A stretch of DNA of 64,000 bases from Bombella intestini. Lineage in GTDB: Bacteria > Pseudomonadota > Alphaproteobacteria > Acetobacterales > Acetobacteraceae. Location of the stretch: contig NZ_JATM01000001.1 of assembly GCF_002003665.1 (NCBI RefSeq), positions 248,001 to 312,000 on the forward strand, given 5' to 3'. Below, one piece after another: positions 28,577 through 37,954 of the stretch (position 1 is the first letter of the stretch; the number at the start of each line of letters is the position of its first letter). A program made the translations under genes and the position numbers. Below the pieces are notes generated by a model that did not search any database, was not told where the DNA came from, and was given only the letters and a program-made list of their open reading frames with translations.

Positions 28577-28939
28577 TGTGAAACCTGGAATAGGTTAGCT
28601 GTTTTGAGGAAATGGCCGTATCTTTTTTGCGGGAGGATACGGCCATTTTGTAGCGACATGATTAAAACGCAGCCCAACCATACAGTTGACGCATTTAAAA
28701 TAGACTAAAACGATTCTGATTATAATATGCTGTAATATAAAGATTTTTTCCTTAAAATAGATTTTACTTATTCACTCTCTTATCGATGAAGGTAATTCCT
28801 TTTTCACAGTTAATTGCAATTTTCTCTCATAGGGTCGTAACGTTAAGGCGGCGGTACGGAGGACAATAAAGACCCTCGTTCGTCATCAGCCTTTGTAATC
28901 GTGCGGGGCTGCCTATTGAGTGAAAAGGATGTATTGAAA
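28577..28939. other. Intergenic region upstream of the oxidoreductase gene
   Basis: Contains the VOC gene terminator and about 290 bases of AT-rich DNA that must hold the promoter of the oxidoreductase gene. No clear operator or riboswitch seen. Confidence 0.5.
28610..28650 (+). terminator. Rho-independent terminator after the VOC gene
   Basis: A 13-bp AAATGGCCGTATC/GATACGGCCATTT hairpin. The T-run is short, so strength is uncertain. Confidence 0.6.
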
Positions 28940-30184
28940 ATGAGCTCTCACTCACCGTCCAATAAACCGGTAAATGCAGGCCGTCGGCATGTTCTTGGAG
29001 CACTTGGTGCTTCTGTATTAGCTGGTGGCGCCAGTAAGGCTATGGCCCAGTCTCTTGGCTTCCCCGCACCGCCTGCCGGGTTAGGTCAACGCCCATATCC
29101 TAACCTGCTTCGTCCTTTGAATGATGGTTCCCGCAAATTCGGTTATGCTATTGTCGGACTGGGTAAATATGCAGTTAACCAGATCCTTCCAGCTTTCGCA
29201 GAATGCGAATATGCCAAGGTAACGGCACTGGTCAGTGGAGATATTGGTAAGGCTCGCCGTCTGGGTAAGCATTACGGTATCGAGGAATCCCACCTCTACA
29301 CTTACGATAATTTTGATAAAATTGCGCAGGACCCGGAAGTTGATGCTGTCTACATCATCCTGCCGAACTCTCTGCATGCTGATTTTACAGAGCGTGCCTT
29401 CCGGGCTGGGAAGCATGTACTGTGTGAAAAACCGATGGCAGTTACTGTTGAAGAGTGTCAGCGCATGATTGCTGCTGGCAAGAAGGCCGGTAAGAAACTG
29501 ATGATCGGTTATCGCTGTCACTTCGATCCGGTCACTCACAAAGCGATTGAGCTGGCCCGTACTAGCATCGGCAAGCCGCAGATCATTAGCACGGATAACG
29601 GGGACAATACCGATCCGACAGATCCGACCTACCAGTGGCGTCTAACGCGTGCCCTGTCTGGTGGTGGGGCTCTGATGGACCTTGGTATCTATGGTATCAA
29701 TGGGTCACGCTATATGCTCAATGAAGACCCGATTGAAGTGCAGGCTACAATCATGCCGCCTTCAGATCCGATGTTCCGTGAGATTGATGAAACGATCGTC
29801 TGGATTATGCGGTACCGTTCCGGGGCTGTGGCACATGGTAGTGCTTCCTTTAACGTGAACGCCATGTCCCGCTTTAACCTGCAGGGGACAGAAGCATCCC
29901 TGCGGATGGACCCAGCAACAAGCTACTGGTGTAACAGTGTTAGCCACTGCACGAGCGGGGACACGCATACATGGTCAACACCGATGTTCACCATTCCTGC
30001 CTTGAACCAGTTCTCTGCGCAGCTGGACCATCTTGCCATTAGCGTTGCGAATAATACACCGCTGGCTGCCACGGCTGAGGAAGGTATGCAGGATGTTCGC
30101 CTGATTCGTGCCATGTATCAGTCTGCCAATTCCGGCAGCCGTCCAGTCTCCACGGACTGGGGCGACTGGCGCAAAACTATCTGA
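28940..30184 (+). CDS. gfo: Glucose-fructose oxidoreductase-type protein, Tat-exported
   Basis: 414 residues from ATG 28940. A twin-arginine signal (GRRHVLGALGASVLAGG, cleavage after AMA at about residue 36) leads to the periplasm. Residues from about 66 form a Rossmann domain (YAIVGLGKYAVNQ, GLG at 73-75), followed by the catalytic CEKP motif (162-165) and the C-terminal domain with GGGALMDLGIYGINGSRY. It follows the Zymomonas mobilis enzyme closely, for example VDAVYIILPNSLHA and KKLMIGYRCH. The family holds NADP tightly and converts glucose plus fructose to gluconolactone plus sorbitol. The exact substrates in this host are inferred. It ends at a terminator shared with ruvX. Confidence 0.88.
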   Translation: MSSHSPSNKPVNAGRRHVLGALGASVLAGGASKAMAQSLGFPAPPAGLGQRPYPNLLRPLNDGSRKFGYAIVGLGKYAVNQILPAFAECEYAKVTALVSGDIGKARRLGKHYGIEESHLYTYDNFDKIAQDPEVDAVYIILPNSLHADFTERAFRAGKHVLCEKPMAVTVEECQRMIAAGKKAGKKLMIGYRCHFDPVTHKAIELARTSIGKPQIISTDNGDNTDPTDPTYQWRLTRALSGGGALMDLGIYGINGSRYMLNEDPIEVQATIMPPSDPMFREIDETIVWIMRYRSGAVAHGSASFNVNAMSRFNLQGTEASLRMDPATSYWCNSVSHCTSGDTHTWSTPMFTIPALNQFSAQLDHLAISVANNTPLAATAEEGMQDVRLIRAMYQSANSGSRPVSTDWGDWRKTI

Positions 30185-30214
30185 TCTTTTCGGATTGGGT
30201 AAGATGACAGAAGG

Positions 30215-30246
30215 GAAGGCCGTGTTCTGCACGGCCTTCTTTTCTA
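30215..30246. terminator. Bidirectional terminator between convergent oxidoreductase and ruvX genes
   Basis: GAAGGCCGTG/CACGGCCTTC stem followed by TTTTCT on plus; A-rich sequence on the other side also permits minus-strand use. Confidence 0.8.
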
Positions 30247-30249
30247 TAT

Positions 30250-30714
30250 TCAGGGGGCTGTAGCGTCCAACCAGCCTTGCAGCATGTAGGCTGCCGCCAT
30301 TTTGTCGACAACTTCGCCACGTCTTTTGCGGGTCATATCGGCTTCTTGCACAAGAAACCGGTTCACAGCACTGGAAGAAAGCCTTTCGTCCCATAAACAG
30401 GCAGGTAGGCCCAACCGATCACTGAGGTCATTAGCCCAGTCGCTGGCTGCACGAGCCGCAGGGCCGAAGCTACCGTCTAGCGAAAGGGGCAAGCCAACCA
30501 CTAGTGCACCAATCTCATGCTTCTGGCAGAGCGTCTGAAATGCCGGGATCATCTGCTTCATTTTCCCACGGTTCAGCACGGTGAGAGGAGAAGCAAGCAT
30601 AAGTGCTGTATCGGATAAGGCGACGCCGATCTGTTTGCTGCCGGGGTCTAGTCCCAGAATGGAATGTGCTGTTGAGATTTGATTACGCAGGTCATGTGGA
30701 TTGAATAGTGTCAT
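30250..30714 (-). CDS. ruvX: RuvX/YqgF, Holliday junction resolvase-like 16S rRNA processing nuclease
   Basis: 154 residues with the RNase H-like fold markers of the family: ILGLDPGSKQIGVALSD (Asp23), VVGLPLSLDGSFG, WDERLSS and the C-terminal VDKMAAAYMLQGWLD. YqgF is involved in pre-16S rRNA 5' end processing and possibly in recombination. It is divergent from gatC with 71 bases between. Confidence 0.9.
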   Translation of the reverse strand: MTLFNPHDLRNQISTAHSILGLDPGSKQIGVALSDTALMLASPLTVLNRGKMKQMIPAFQTLCQKHEIGALVVGLPLSLDGSFGPAARAASDWANDLSDRLGLPACLWDERLSSSAVNRFLVQEADMTRKRRGEVVDKMAAAYMLQGWLDATAP

Positions 30715-30785
30715 GGCAAAAGGGTATGATCGCTTTCATAGCCTTAATAGGCTGATGTGATTGATGTCTGAAAGCAGGATTATAC

Positions 30786-31073
30786 ATGTCGCTTGATGCG
30801 AAAACAGTGGCAAAAATGGCCAGACTGGCGAGGGTTGGTCTCTCGGATGAGCAGGTTCATACCTATCAGAAAGAAATGCAGGGGATCATTGGCTGGGTTG
30901 ACCAGCTTAACGAGGTCGATGTGACGGATGTCCCGCCCATGATCGGAACAGGTCTGGCCCAGCCACGACTGCGGGATGACCAAGTGACAGACGGTAATTG
31001 CCGGGAAAAGGTGCTTTCCAACGCACCGGACCGTGAAGGCCCCTTCTATACTGTGCCGAAGGTGGTGGAATAA
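30786..31073 (+). CDS. gatC: Asp-tRNA(Asn)/Glu-tRNA(Gln) amidotransferase subunit C
   Basis: 95 residues: [20 protein letters not shown], typical GatC start, with [18 protein letters not shown] and the ending [16 protein letters not shown]. GatC stabilises the GatA-GatB contact in the transamidation of misacylated tRNA. Its stop shares a base with the gatA start (TAATG), so translation is coupled. Confidence 0.93.
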   Translation: MSLDAKTVAKMARLARVGLSDEQVHTYQKEMQGIIGWVDQLNEVDVTDVPPMIGTGLAQPRLRDDQVTDGNCREKVLSNAPDREGPFYTVPKVVE

Positions 31074-32560
31074 TGAGCAGCATTTTTAATTATACTCTTG
31101 CTTCAGCTCGTGAGGCTCTCCGGGCTCGTAAGATTTCTGCCGTTGAATTGGTCGATGCTCATATCGATGCCATCGAACGTCTTGATGATGGCTTGAACAG
31201 CTTCATTACACGCACACCTGAGCAGGCTCGTCTTGCCGCCAAGGAAGCAGATGCTCTGCTGGCCAAGGGTGAAGGTGGAAGCCTGTGTGGTCTGCCCATC
31301 GGGATCAAGGATTTGTTTGCCACAGAAGGCGTTCGCACGACTGCCGCCAGTAAAATTCTGGGCAATTTTGTACCGCCGTATGAAAGCACGGTGACAGCAA
31401 ATCTGAAGCGTGATGGGGCTATCTCGCTAGGCAAGCTGAACCTTGATGAATTTGCTATGGGGTCCACTAACCTGACATCTGCCTTTGGTGGTGTAGAAAA
31501 TCCGTGGAAGCGTCATGGCTCCGATGCAAAGTTGGTTCCGGGTGGTTCTTCTGGCGGGTCGGCGGCAGCTGTAGCCGCTGGGCTTGTTCTGGGGGCAACG
31601 GGGACTGATACGGGTGGTTCTATCCGTCAGCCAGCATCATTCTGTGGTATCACAGGCATCAAGCCGACTTATGGCCGTTGTTCCCGGTTCGGAACGATCG
31701 CCTTTGCTAGCTCTCTGGATCAGGCAGGGCCGATGGCTCGCACTCTTCAGGACTGTGCCATCCTTCTTGAATCTATGGCTGGGTTTGATCCTAAGGATTC
31801 CACCAGTGTGAACAAGCCCGTTCCACATTACGAGGCGGCTTTAGGTCGTGGCGTGAAAGGCCTGAAGGTCGGTATCCCCAAGGAATATCGCATTGATGGT
31901 CTGCCTGCCGAGATTGAAGCTATCTGGCAGCAGGGGATCAACTGGCTGAAAGAAGCTGGTGCTGAGGTGGTGGACATTTCCCTGCCACATACGAAGTATG
32001 GCCTGCCCGCTTATTATATCGCCGCCTTGGCTGAGGCGTCCTCCAATCTTGCCCGGTATGACGGTGTTCGGTTTGGGGAGCGTGTTAGCGGTGCATCTTT
32101 GGATGCGCTTTATGAGGCTACCCGTGCAGCCGGATTTGGCGATGAGGTAAAGCGTCGTATCCTACTGGGTACTTATGTGCTGTCTTCCGGTTATTATGAC
32201 GCCTACTATCTCCGTGCGCAGAAAGTCCGCACTTTGCTTCAGCGTGACTTCTTGAAGGCGTATGAAACGGTTGATGTCATTCTGGCACCAACGGCACCTT
32301 CCGGGGCCTTTGCATGGGATGAAAAGCCGACAGACCCTGTTCAGGTTTATCTAAATGACGTCTTCACAGTACCGGCTAGCATGGCGGGTGTTCCGGCACT
32401 GTCTGTTCCGGCTGGGCTGGATAGTCGTGGCGTGCCGCTCGGTCTTCAGTTGATTGGTCGTTTCTTCGATGAAGAGACACTGTTGGCAGCTGGCTCCGTG
32501 TTGGAGAAGGCCGCATCCTTTACCCATCGTCCTACCATTCATGCAGGGGTGTCAGCATGA
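31073..32560 (+). CDS. gatA: Amidotransferase subunit A (glutaminase)
   Basis: 495 residues with the amidase signature: catalytic Lys in GIKDLFA, cis-Ser/nucleophile Ser region in [15 protein letters not shown] and [17 protein letters not shown]. It produces ammonia from glutamine for the GatB active site. It overlaps gatB by four bases. Confidence 0.95.
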   Translation: MSSIFNYTLASAREALRARKISAVELVDAHIDAIERLDDGLNSFITRTPEQARLAAKEADALLAKGEGGSLCGLPIGIKDLFATEGVRTTAASKILGNFVPPYESTVTANLKRDGAISLGKLNLDEFAMGSTNLTSAFGGVENPWKRHGSDAKLVPGGSSGGSAAAVAAGLVLGATGTDTGGSIRQPASFCGITGIKPTYGRCSRFGTIAFASSLDQAGPMARTLQDCAILLESMAGFDPKDSTSVNKPVPHYEAALGRGVKGLKVGIPKEYRIDGLPAEIEAIWQQGINWLKEAGAEVVDISLPHTKYGLPAYYIAALAEASSNLARYDGVRFGERVSGASLDALYEATRAAGFGDEVKRRILLGTYVLSSGYYDAYYLRAQKVRTLLQRDFLKAYETVDVILAPTAPSGAFAWDEKPTDPVQVYLNDVFTVPASMAGVPALSVPAGLDSRGVPLGLQLIGRFFDEETLLAAGSVLEKAASFTHRPTIHAGVSA

Positions 32561-34017
32561 GCACATATCGTATCACGGGTGAAACTGGCGAATGGGAAGT
32601 CATTGTCGGGCTGGAAGTTCATGCCCAGATCGTTAGTCAGTCCAAACTTTTCTCTGGTGCTTCTGCAGAATATGGCGGGGAGCCTAATACACATGTAAGC
32701 CTTGTTGATGCAGGCTTCCCAGGGATGCTGCCCGTTCTGAATCGTGAGTGCGTGGCACAAGCCGTGCGGACAGGGCTGGGGCTGCGGGCGCAGATCAATC
32801 TTTTTAGCCGGTTTGACCGTAAGAACTATTTTTATGCTGACCTGCCCACGGGCTATCAGATCAGCCAGTTCGAGCACCCGATTGTCGGTAAAGGGACGGT
32901 CGAGATTGAGCTTTCCGATGGTGAGATCCGTCACATCGGTGTGACCCGTATGCATATGGAGCAGGATGCAGGTAAGTCCATTCATGATCAGGACCCGACA
33001 CGGTCTTTCATTGACCTGAACCGTGCCGGCGTTGCGCTCATGGAGATTGTCAGTGAGCCGGATATCCGTTCACCGGAAGAGGCTGGGGCTTACATCCGCA
33101 AGCTGCGCCAGATTCTGCGCTATCTGGGGACGTGTGACGGTAACATGGAAGAGGGTTCCATGCGTGCTGACGTGAATGTCTCCGTTCGCCGTGAAGGGGA
33201 GGAGGGATACCGCACACGTTGTGAGATCAAGAACGTTAACTCCGTACGTTTCGTCATGCAGGCGATTGAGGTCGAAGCACAGCGTCAGGTTGATATCTGG
33301 GAGTCTGGTGGTGAGATTGATCAGGAGACCCGTCTTTTCGACCATGTGAAGAGCGAGACACGTTCTTTGCGGACGAAGGAAGATGCGCATGATTACCGTT
33401 ACTTCCCCGAACCAGACTTGCTGCCGCTGGTTATTGAACAGTCTTGGGTAGATGAGCTGAAAGCTGCCCTACCAGAACTGCCAGAAGACAAACGGGCCCG
33501 TCTGGAAAAAGAATATGGCGTATCTCGTTATGAGTCGGGTGTTCTGACGGCTGAGCAGTCTGTTGCGGATTTCTACGAGACAGTTGCTCGTGGTGCTGAC
33601 GCTCGTCTGGCTACAAACTGGATTTTGGGTGACTTCTTCGCTGCGCTGAACCGCACCGGGCGGACTATTGAAGACAGCCCAGTCTCGGCTGAATCCCTGC
33701 GCGAACTTCTGTCCCTCATCAGTGATTCTACCATTAATGGGAAGATCGCTAAGGAAGTCCTTGAGGATATGGTGGAGACAGGGGAGAAGGCTTCTGTCAT
33801 TGTCGACCGCAAGGGATTGCGTCAGGTGACGGATACCGGAGCTATCGAAGTCGCTATTAATGACATTTTGGCAGCTAATGCTGACAAGGTGGCTGAGTAT
33901 AAGAGCGGTAAGGACAAGCTGTTCGGTTTCTTTGTTGGGCAAACGATGAAGGCCATGAAAGGGAAGGCAAACCCTGCCATGGTGAACGAGCTGCTGAAGA
34001 AGTTGCTGACAGCGTAA
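32557..34017 (+). CDS. gatB: Amidotransferase subunit B
   Basis: 486 residues. N-terminal catalytic cradle: [47 protein letters not shown], followed by [11 protein letters not shown] and the C-terminal YqeY-like helical tail ending [20 protein letters not shown]. Activates the tRNA-bound Asp/Glu by phosphorylation and transfers ammonia. Full length; last gene of the operon. Confidence 0.95.
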   Translation: MSTYRITGETGEWEVIVGLEVHAQIVSQSKLFSGASAEYGGEPNTHVSLVDAGFPGMLPVLNRECVAQAVRTGLGLRAQINLFSRFDRKNYFYADLPTGYQISQFEHPIVGKGTVEIELSDGEIRHIGVTRMHMEQDAGKSIHDQDPTRSFIDLNRAGVALMEIVSEPDIRSPEEAGAYIRKLRQILRYLGTCDGNMEEGSMRADVNVSVRREGEEGYRTRCEIKNVNSVRFVMQAIEVEAQRQVDIWESGGEIDQETRLFDHVKSETRSLRTKEDAHDYRYFPEPDLLPLVIEQSWVDELKAALPELPEDKRARLEKEYGVSRYESGVLTAEQSVADFYETVARGADARLATNWILGDFFAALNRTGRTIEDSPVSAESLRELLSLISDSTINGKIAKEVLEDMVETGEKASVIVDRKGLRQVTDTGAIEVAINDILAANADKVAEYKSGKDKLFGFFVGQTMKAMKGKANPAMVNELLKKLLTA

Positions 34018-34112
34018 AAAATTATAAAAAAATAGTGCTGTAGGGGGTTTACGCTGATGCCATTTCCCCCTACAAACACTCTTGCAAACGCCGTGTAAAA
34101 ACCGTTTACAGC

Positions 34113-34205
34113 GGAGGGGTGGCCGAGAGGCTGAAGGCGGCGGTTTGCTAAACCGTTATACGGGTAACTCCCGTATCGTGGGTTCGAATCCCATCCCCTC
34201 CGCCA
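34113..34205 (+). tRNA. tRNA-Ser (anticodon GCT)
   Basis: GGAGGGG/CCCCTCC acceptor stem, GGTTCGAATCC T-arm, long variable arm and encoded CCA (34203-34205). Anticodon loop TTGCTAA gives GCT, serine AGC/AGU codons. A phage relic lies directly downstream, consistent with use as an integration site. Confidence 0.95.
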
Positions 34206-34588
34206 CGGTTTTCCTATAAAAGCAAGGTGCCGCTTCAATTTTGGAGCGGCTTTTCTTTTTTGAGGCCCCAGCGAGGCCCCCAAATTATTTCCGTGGAATT
34301 GAGGCCCCCATGACCAGCCGCCACCTACTAGAGGTGAGGGCGAGGTGATCCGTGCGCTAAAAGGGCAGCTTTCCCTCTCCTTGTAATTCTATTGGGATTT
34401 CTTTGGAATTATTTGGAGGGGTGTGGCAGGATTTCAGTAGTCGTTTTTCTCCCAGCAAGCCGCATTTTCCCGCAGGGCGTAATCTAGGTCAGCCGTGATA
34501 GGGATTATCAGCCTGCTGTGCGGCCTGTATCTGGGCTATACATGGTAAGGAGGCCGATATGACACCAGAACGATTCTAGAGAGAATGT
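34206..34588. other. Non-coding region after tRNA-Ser with short GAGGCCCC repeats
   Basis: Holds the terminator at 34229, then three GAGGCCCC(C)A copies (34262, 34273, 34301) and fragments such as a short ATG-ACA-CCA-GAA-CGA frame after an AGGAGG site at about 34550. This looks like degraded phage or integrase-border DNA; no intact gene is visible. Confidence 0.5.
34229..34260 (+). terminator. Rho-independent terminator after tRNA-Ser
   Basis: GCCGCT/AGCGGC stem followed by TTTTCTTTTTT. Confidence 0.75.
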
Positions 34589-34804
34589 CTAGTATAATGA
34601 ACTGGTCTCAGCAACTTCATGCCGCTTCTTGAAATGATGCGGCGGGAGCAGGGGGATGGGGGCTGCCTCATAAAGAGCATCGTCATCATCATCGCTTGAC
34701 ATGATGGCGTCTCCTTTCCCATATTTGCGGGTGTAACGGGTGAATTTTCCATTATCCCCCCGCCCGGCCTGTAGGTGGGTGTTGGTCACAATCCTTTGGG
34801 CCAA
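34589..34804 (-). pseudogene. Phage relic ending in the PIPLLPPHHF tag
   Basis: 71 residues if ATG 34804 is used; the frame is open further upstream (LEDTYTALAQRIVTN). It contains GRGDNGKFTRYTRKYGKGD and then SSDDDDDALYEAAPIPLLPP-HHF, which repeats the tag at the end of the large phage nuclease modules ([14 protein letters not shown]). Probably a C-terminal fragment of a phage head gene. Whether it is expressed is unknown. Confidence 0.5.
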
Positions 34805-34847
34805 GGCCGTGTATGTGTCCTCAAGAAGTGTTGGAGCCCTCTGCCCG

Positions 34848-35310
34848 TTACGCCTTTTTCATAAAAGCTTCCAACGGATATGCCGTTGTAACCCGGTAAT
34901 GGTCACCACTGTCCATGAGGTGGAGAGCTTCTCTCATATTTTCTTTGCCCCCGTTAAAAATGGACAAGTTTCGGCTGTAATGCCGGGGGCTTTGCCGATC
35001 CATATTGTGGTTCATCACAATATGGTGTGAGAAGTCCAAAGCGTCTTCAAAGCCCAAGTCTCTAATTTCTTGGCCGTGCGTGAACTCGATGTGCCGCCGT
35101 CCGTGCCCTTTGCCGTTTGGCTTTGAGGTCTTCTGACGGCCTTCTCGCAGGATGATCGGTACCAGTCTGGACGGATCATCAGGATGGGCAATCTCGCCCA
35201 GTACAAGGGTGCGTTTTATGGCCGCCTCCTGCCGTGTATCGTAACCACGCGGCCCTATGGCCCAACTAACTGCCTCCATAGGCCGGGCGGTTGGCATCAT
35301 CCACATTACC
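34848..35310 (-). pseudogene. Relic of a nuclease-like phage module
   Basis: The frame from about 35280 to 34848 reads GYDTRQEAAIKR, LVLGEIAHPDDPSRLVPIIL, GHGRRHIEFTHGQEIRDLGF and ends HYRVTTAYPLEAFMKKA. This matches the core of the two modules in the composite gene, with the H-I-E-x2-HG-x-E-I motif kept. The N-terminal part (ANRPAYGGS) is in another frame, separated by a frameshift and a TAG near 35262, so the copy is broken at its start. The core itself is open. Confidence 0.7.
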
Positions 35311-35448
35311 TCAGAGAGGCAGTTGCACGAGCTGAAGGTTGTTTTCCTGAAAGGCGGCAATTTCATCGTAGAACACCCGGATTTCGCCCTCGGATGAGGC
35401 GTTTAGGCCGTTAGGGGTGATGCCGAACAGCTTGACGAGCACATGTAG
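35311..35448 (-). pseudogene. Fragment of a phage portal gene (DUF1073-like)
   Basis: The minus frame reads VKLFGITPNGLNASSEGEI, RVFYDEIAAFQENNLQ and stops at 35311. K-L-F-G-x-(S/T)-P-x-G-x-N-(A/S)-(T/S) with E-x-(D/E)-I-x-x-(Y/F)-Y-D is characteristic of DUF1073-type portals. Only about 45 residues remain. In transcription order it lies directly before the nuclease-module relic, as expected if a head region had lost its MuF gene. Confidence 0.65.
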
Positions 35449-35738
35449 TCATTGGGAATATTATTTAATGGATTTGCAGCTCTTACAATTTCGAACAAAA
35501 GTAGGGGGAGGGGTAATTAGGCCAGGCTTGGGCTTTCTCTGTTACGGGTAAGGAGAGGCTCGTGATGAGGTTAAGAGCGTAGGGACACCTTGGCCTCAAT
35601 CTCATTAGAAAATAGGGAAAATTGTTGTTCTCAGCATATTGAATTATTTTCTCTTATAAGAAGCACATGAATCTGAAAAAGCTTCAACGAGCTAGATCGA
35701 AAATTATTTTTTAATTAATTGCAGTACTGCGTACCAGG
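35449..35738. other. AT-rich intergenic border between phage relic and polysaccharide locus
   Basis: About 290 bases with no supported gene, terminator or repeat. Confidence 0.5.
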
Positions 35739-36413
35739 TTACTTATTTTTCTTATATCTCGTACGAAACAACGTATCTAGCCAAGGTAAACTTATGGAGT
35801 AGTTATGCTCTTCGGTTCTATAATGATGGAGTAAATGATGGCGTTTCCAGATATTAAGAGGAAACATCTTCATATTGAAATTATGTGTAGCATAATGGAT
35901 AGTATCATAAAGAACATATCCTGAGAAAAAACCCATAAAGAACGAACTTCCCAGAGAGAAGCCTGCCCCATAAACAGATATAGCCCATATTAGAAGTGCT
36001 ATTGGTAGTGTAACTACTATAGGCATTAGGGTGCGATAGGGGTGGTTAGGTTGTATATGGTGATTGCCATGGAAAATATATACAAGCCTTTGAATGCTTT
36101 TCCTTTCACTTATGAAGTGGAATACAAATCTGTGTAAAACATACTCAGCAAAAAACCACAAAACAAATCCCGAGAATAAAAAGAGTATCTTTTTTCCCGG
36201 ATTATCAAAGCTTTTATAATTTGCATAAAGAAGAACCACTTCAAAAAAGAAGCAATAAATCAGGAATTGTCTGAAAGATATTAAAGTAAAAGCCTCCATC
36301 CAATCTTTTTTAAAAATACGGACGGGGGGAGCCTTGCCTGATATTTTCTGGTGTGGAGCTGATGAGTTGGTTGGGTCAGAGACTCTGATCAGTCTGGAAG
36401 AAGATTCTGACAT
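35739..36413 (-). CDS. Fatty acid/sphingolipid 2-hydroxylase-like membrane enzyme
   Basis: 224 residues with about four hydrophobic segments and the di-iron His boxes of the sterol desaturase/fatty acid hydroxylase superfamily: EYVLHRFVFH, HGNHHIQPNH, HYATHNF and KRHHLLHHY followed by NYSIS. The short form and box order resemble bacterial and yeast Scs7-type 2-hydroxylases. Acetic acid bacteria contain 2-hydroxy fatty acids and sphingolipids, which fits. It precedes the export lipoprotein gene in the opposite sense of operon order, so a link to capsule lipid anchors is speculative. Confidence 0.8.
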   Translation of the reverse strand: MSESSSRLIRVSDPTNSSAPHQKISGKAPPVRIFKKDWMEAFTLISFRQFLIYCFFFEVVLLYANYKSFDNPGKKILFLFSGFVLWFFAEYVLHRFVFHFISERKSIQRLVYIFHGNHHIQPNHPYRTLMPIVVTLPIALLIWAISVYGAGFSLGSSFFMGFFSGYVLYDTIHYATHNFNMKMFPLNIWKRHHLLHHYRTEEHNYSISLPWLDTLFRTRYKKNK

Positions 36414-36520
36414 ATATTAGGACAACCAAGGAATTAAAAAGAATATATCAACGCCACACCAGCATACACACTACGAGCCTCTTGTGAAAGGCTGATGATC
36501 TGCGAGCTAACTGCTCGGAT

Positions 36521-37771
36521 TCATCGTGCCATGACCGCAATAGAGGCAGCTTGCCCGAACAGTGCGCCGATAATCATGTTGACTTTGAAGATGGAGTTTG
36601 TCGAGGCATCAGCAATAAGAATTGAATCGTGGTCCTTCATAGGAATTCTTTGAGCTAAGAAATACTGTGTTGGATTGAGCATATCAATCTCATAAACAAC
36701 TGGTGCTGACTGCATGCCGACTTTCACGGGTACGCCAAGGCGTCTACAGACATCAGCATTTTCATAGCGGATGAGATAGACTGCATTCCCATCTGCTCGA
36801 CTATCAGAGGGCCCTCCTATACGGGCAATAGCACCAGCTAGGCTCAGATTGGCCGTTCCGAACTGAATCTCATTACGCTGCTGGGTCTGCCCAACTGCCC
36901 CAAAGGCCGTAAAGGTCCGTGGCTGGTAAATAACGCGGATACGGTCACCCGGGTCTGCTCTGATATCTTCTTCAGGATGGTTTTCAAGAGTAGCTAGGTC
37001 TGTAACGCCAATCTTGTCTTTACGGACTAGCTCTACTTGAGAGTCTTTGGGGGGATATTTTGCACCGCCTGCAATAGCGATGACGTCAGATAGATGCTCA
37101 TTAGCGAGTGAAAGGACAACACGGCCAGGATGTAGAATCTCACCAGAAACGATAACCGTATTCCCTATATCGTTTTGGATACGGACCATAACTTGCGGGT
37201 CTTGAGATTTATCCTTGAGGTGATCCTGAATGATGGTTGCTACCTGACTAGGGGTTTTCCCTAGAACATTCATGCGCCCCACATAAGGGACCATGATTGT
37301 GCCATCACCTTCGACCTGTGTAGGAGGTAGGTTCTGTGCTGAAATACGGGGAGCACCACCTACGGCACTTTCACCGCTTGAACTTGTTCCTGCGAGACTT
37401 CTATCTGATGACGAGAAAAGACCATTTCCTAGTTCAAAAATAGTGATCCCAAGAATGTCTCCCGCACCGATGTGATCATTCAGTGATGTTCGGAGTTGGT
37501 TCTTATCTAGCGTAGAAATTAGAGGACGGATTTCAGAGGAAAGAATGTCAGCAATCTCAGGTGTTACAGGAAGTAACTTGTAATCAAGAGCAGCTTTGTT
37601 TGCTGGTGATTTAGTGTAATGATGAACTTGTTTCTGCGTAGGGCTGGAGCGGGGCACCCAGCTACAACCAGCGAAAAACAGGGCTGTCAGTCCAACCGTG
37701 GCCTTGAGGAAAAACGTGGACGTTTTGGTGGTACGAGAGAACGTTTTTCTGTTTGAGGAGAAACGGAACAT
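36521..37771 (-). CDS. Outer-membrane polysaccharide export lipoprotein (Wza/KpsD/BexD-like)
   Basis: 416 residues. A lipoprotein signal (TVGLTALFFAGCSW, lipid Cys in FAGC) is followed by a Poly_export domain (HIGAGDILGITIFELGNG, GTIMVPYVGRMNVLGKTPSQ) and two SLBB-like repeats (VIVSGEILHPGRVVLSLANE, FTAFGAVGQTQQRNEIQFG). The C-terminus ends in a hydrophobic helix as in Wza-type proteins (IGALFGQAASIAVMAR). It forms the outer-membrane channel for the capsule exported by the KpsE/M/T proteins encoded at 49-52 kb. Confidence 0.86.
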   Translation of the reverse strand: MFRFSSNRKTFSRTTKTSTFFLKATVGLTALFFAGCSWVPRSSPTQKQVHHYTKSPANKAALDYKLLPVTPEIADILSSEIRPLISTLDKNQLRTSLNDHIGAGDILGITIFELGNGLFSSSDRSLAGTSSSGESAVGGAPRISAQNLPPTQVEGDGTIMVPYVGRMNVLGKTPSQVATIIQDHLKDKSQDPQVMVRIQNDIGNTVIVSGEILHPGRVVLSLANEHLSDVIAIAGGAKYPPKDSQVELVRKDKIGVTDLATLENHPEEDIRADPGDRIRVIYQPRTFTAFGAVGQTQQRNEIQFGTANLSLAGAIARIGGPSDSRADGNAVYLIRYENADVCRRLGVPVKVGMQSAPVVYEIDMLNPTQYFLAQRIPMKDHDSILIADASTNSIFKVNMIIGALFGQAASIAVMAR

Positions 37772-37954
37772 TTGGTCGCCCTGCTGGTGATCAGATCGAG
37801 AGAAGCTAATGTGTCATTATCTATTTTTTATAGGTAAGGCAAGCCTAGCTCAGCTATAGCCTTAGTGGAGGATTAGATAATGGAAGGTAGGCATTATGGA
37901 GCATTAGAAATGCGTCTAGGGAATGCCTGCATAAATAAAAAATAATTTTTCAAT

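Noticed and set aside
33822-34283. Minus-strand frame with RGWDSNPRYG and LQPLGHPS
   Set aside because: It is the antisense of tRNA-Ser(GCT), a common false gene.
34495-34551. Tiny hydrophobic frame (about 17 residues) and a following 6-codon ATG frame
   Set aside because: Too short; probably degraded phage lysis-region DNA.
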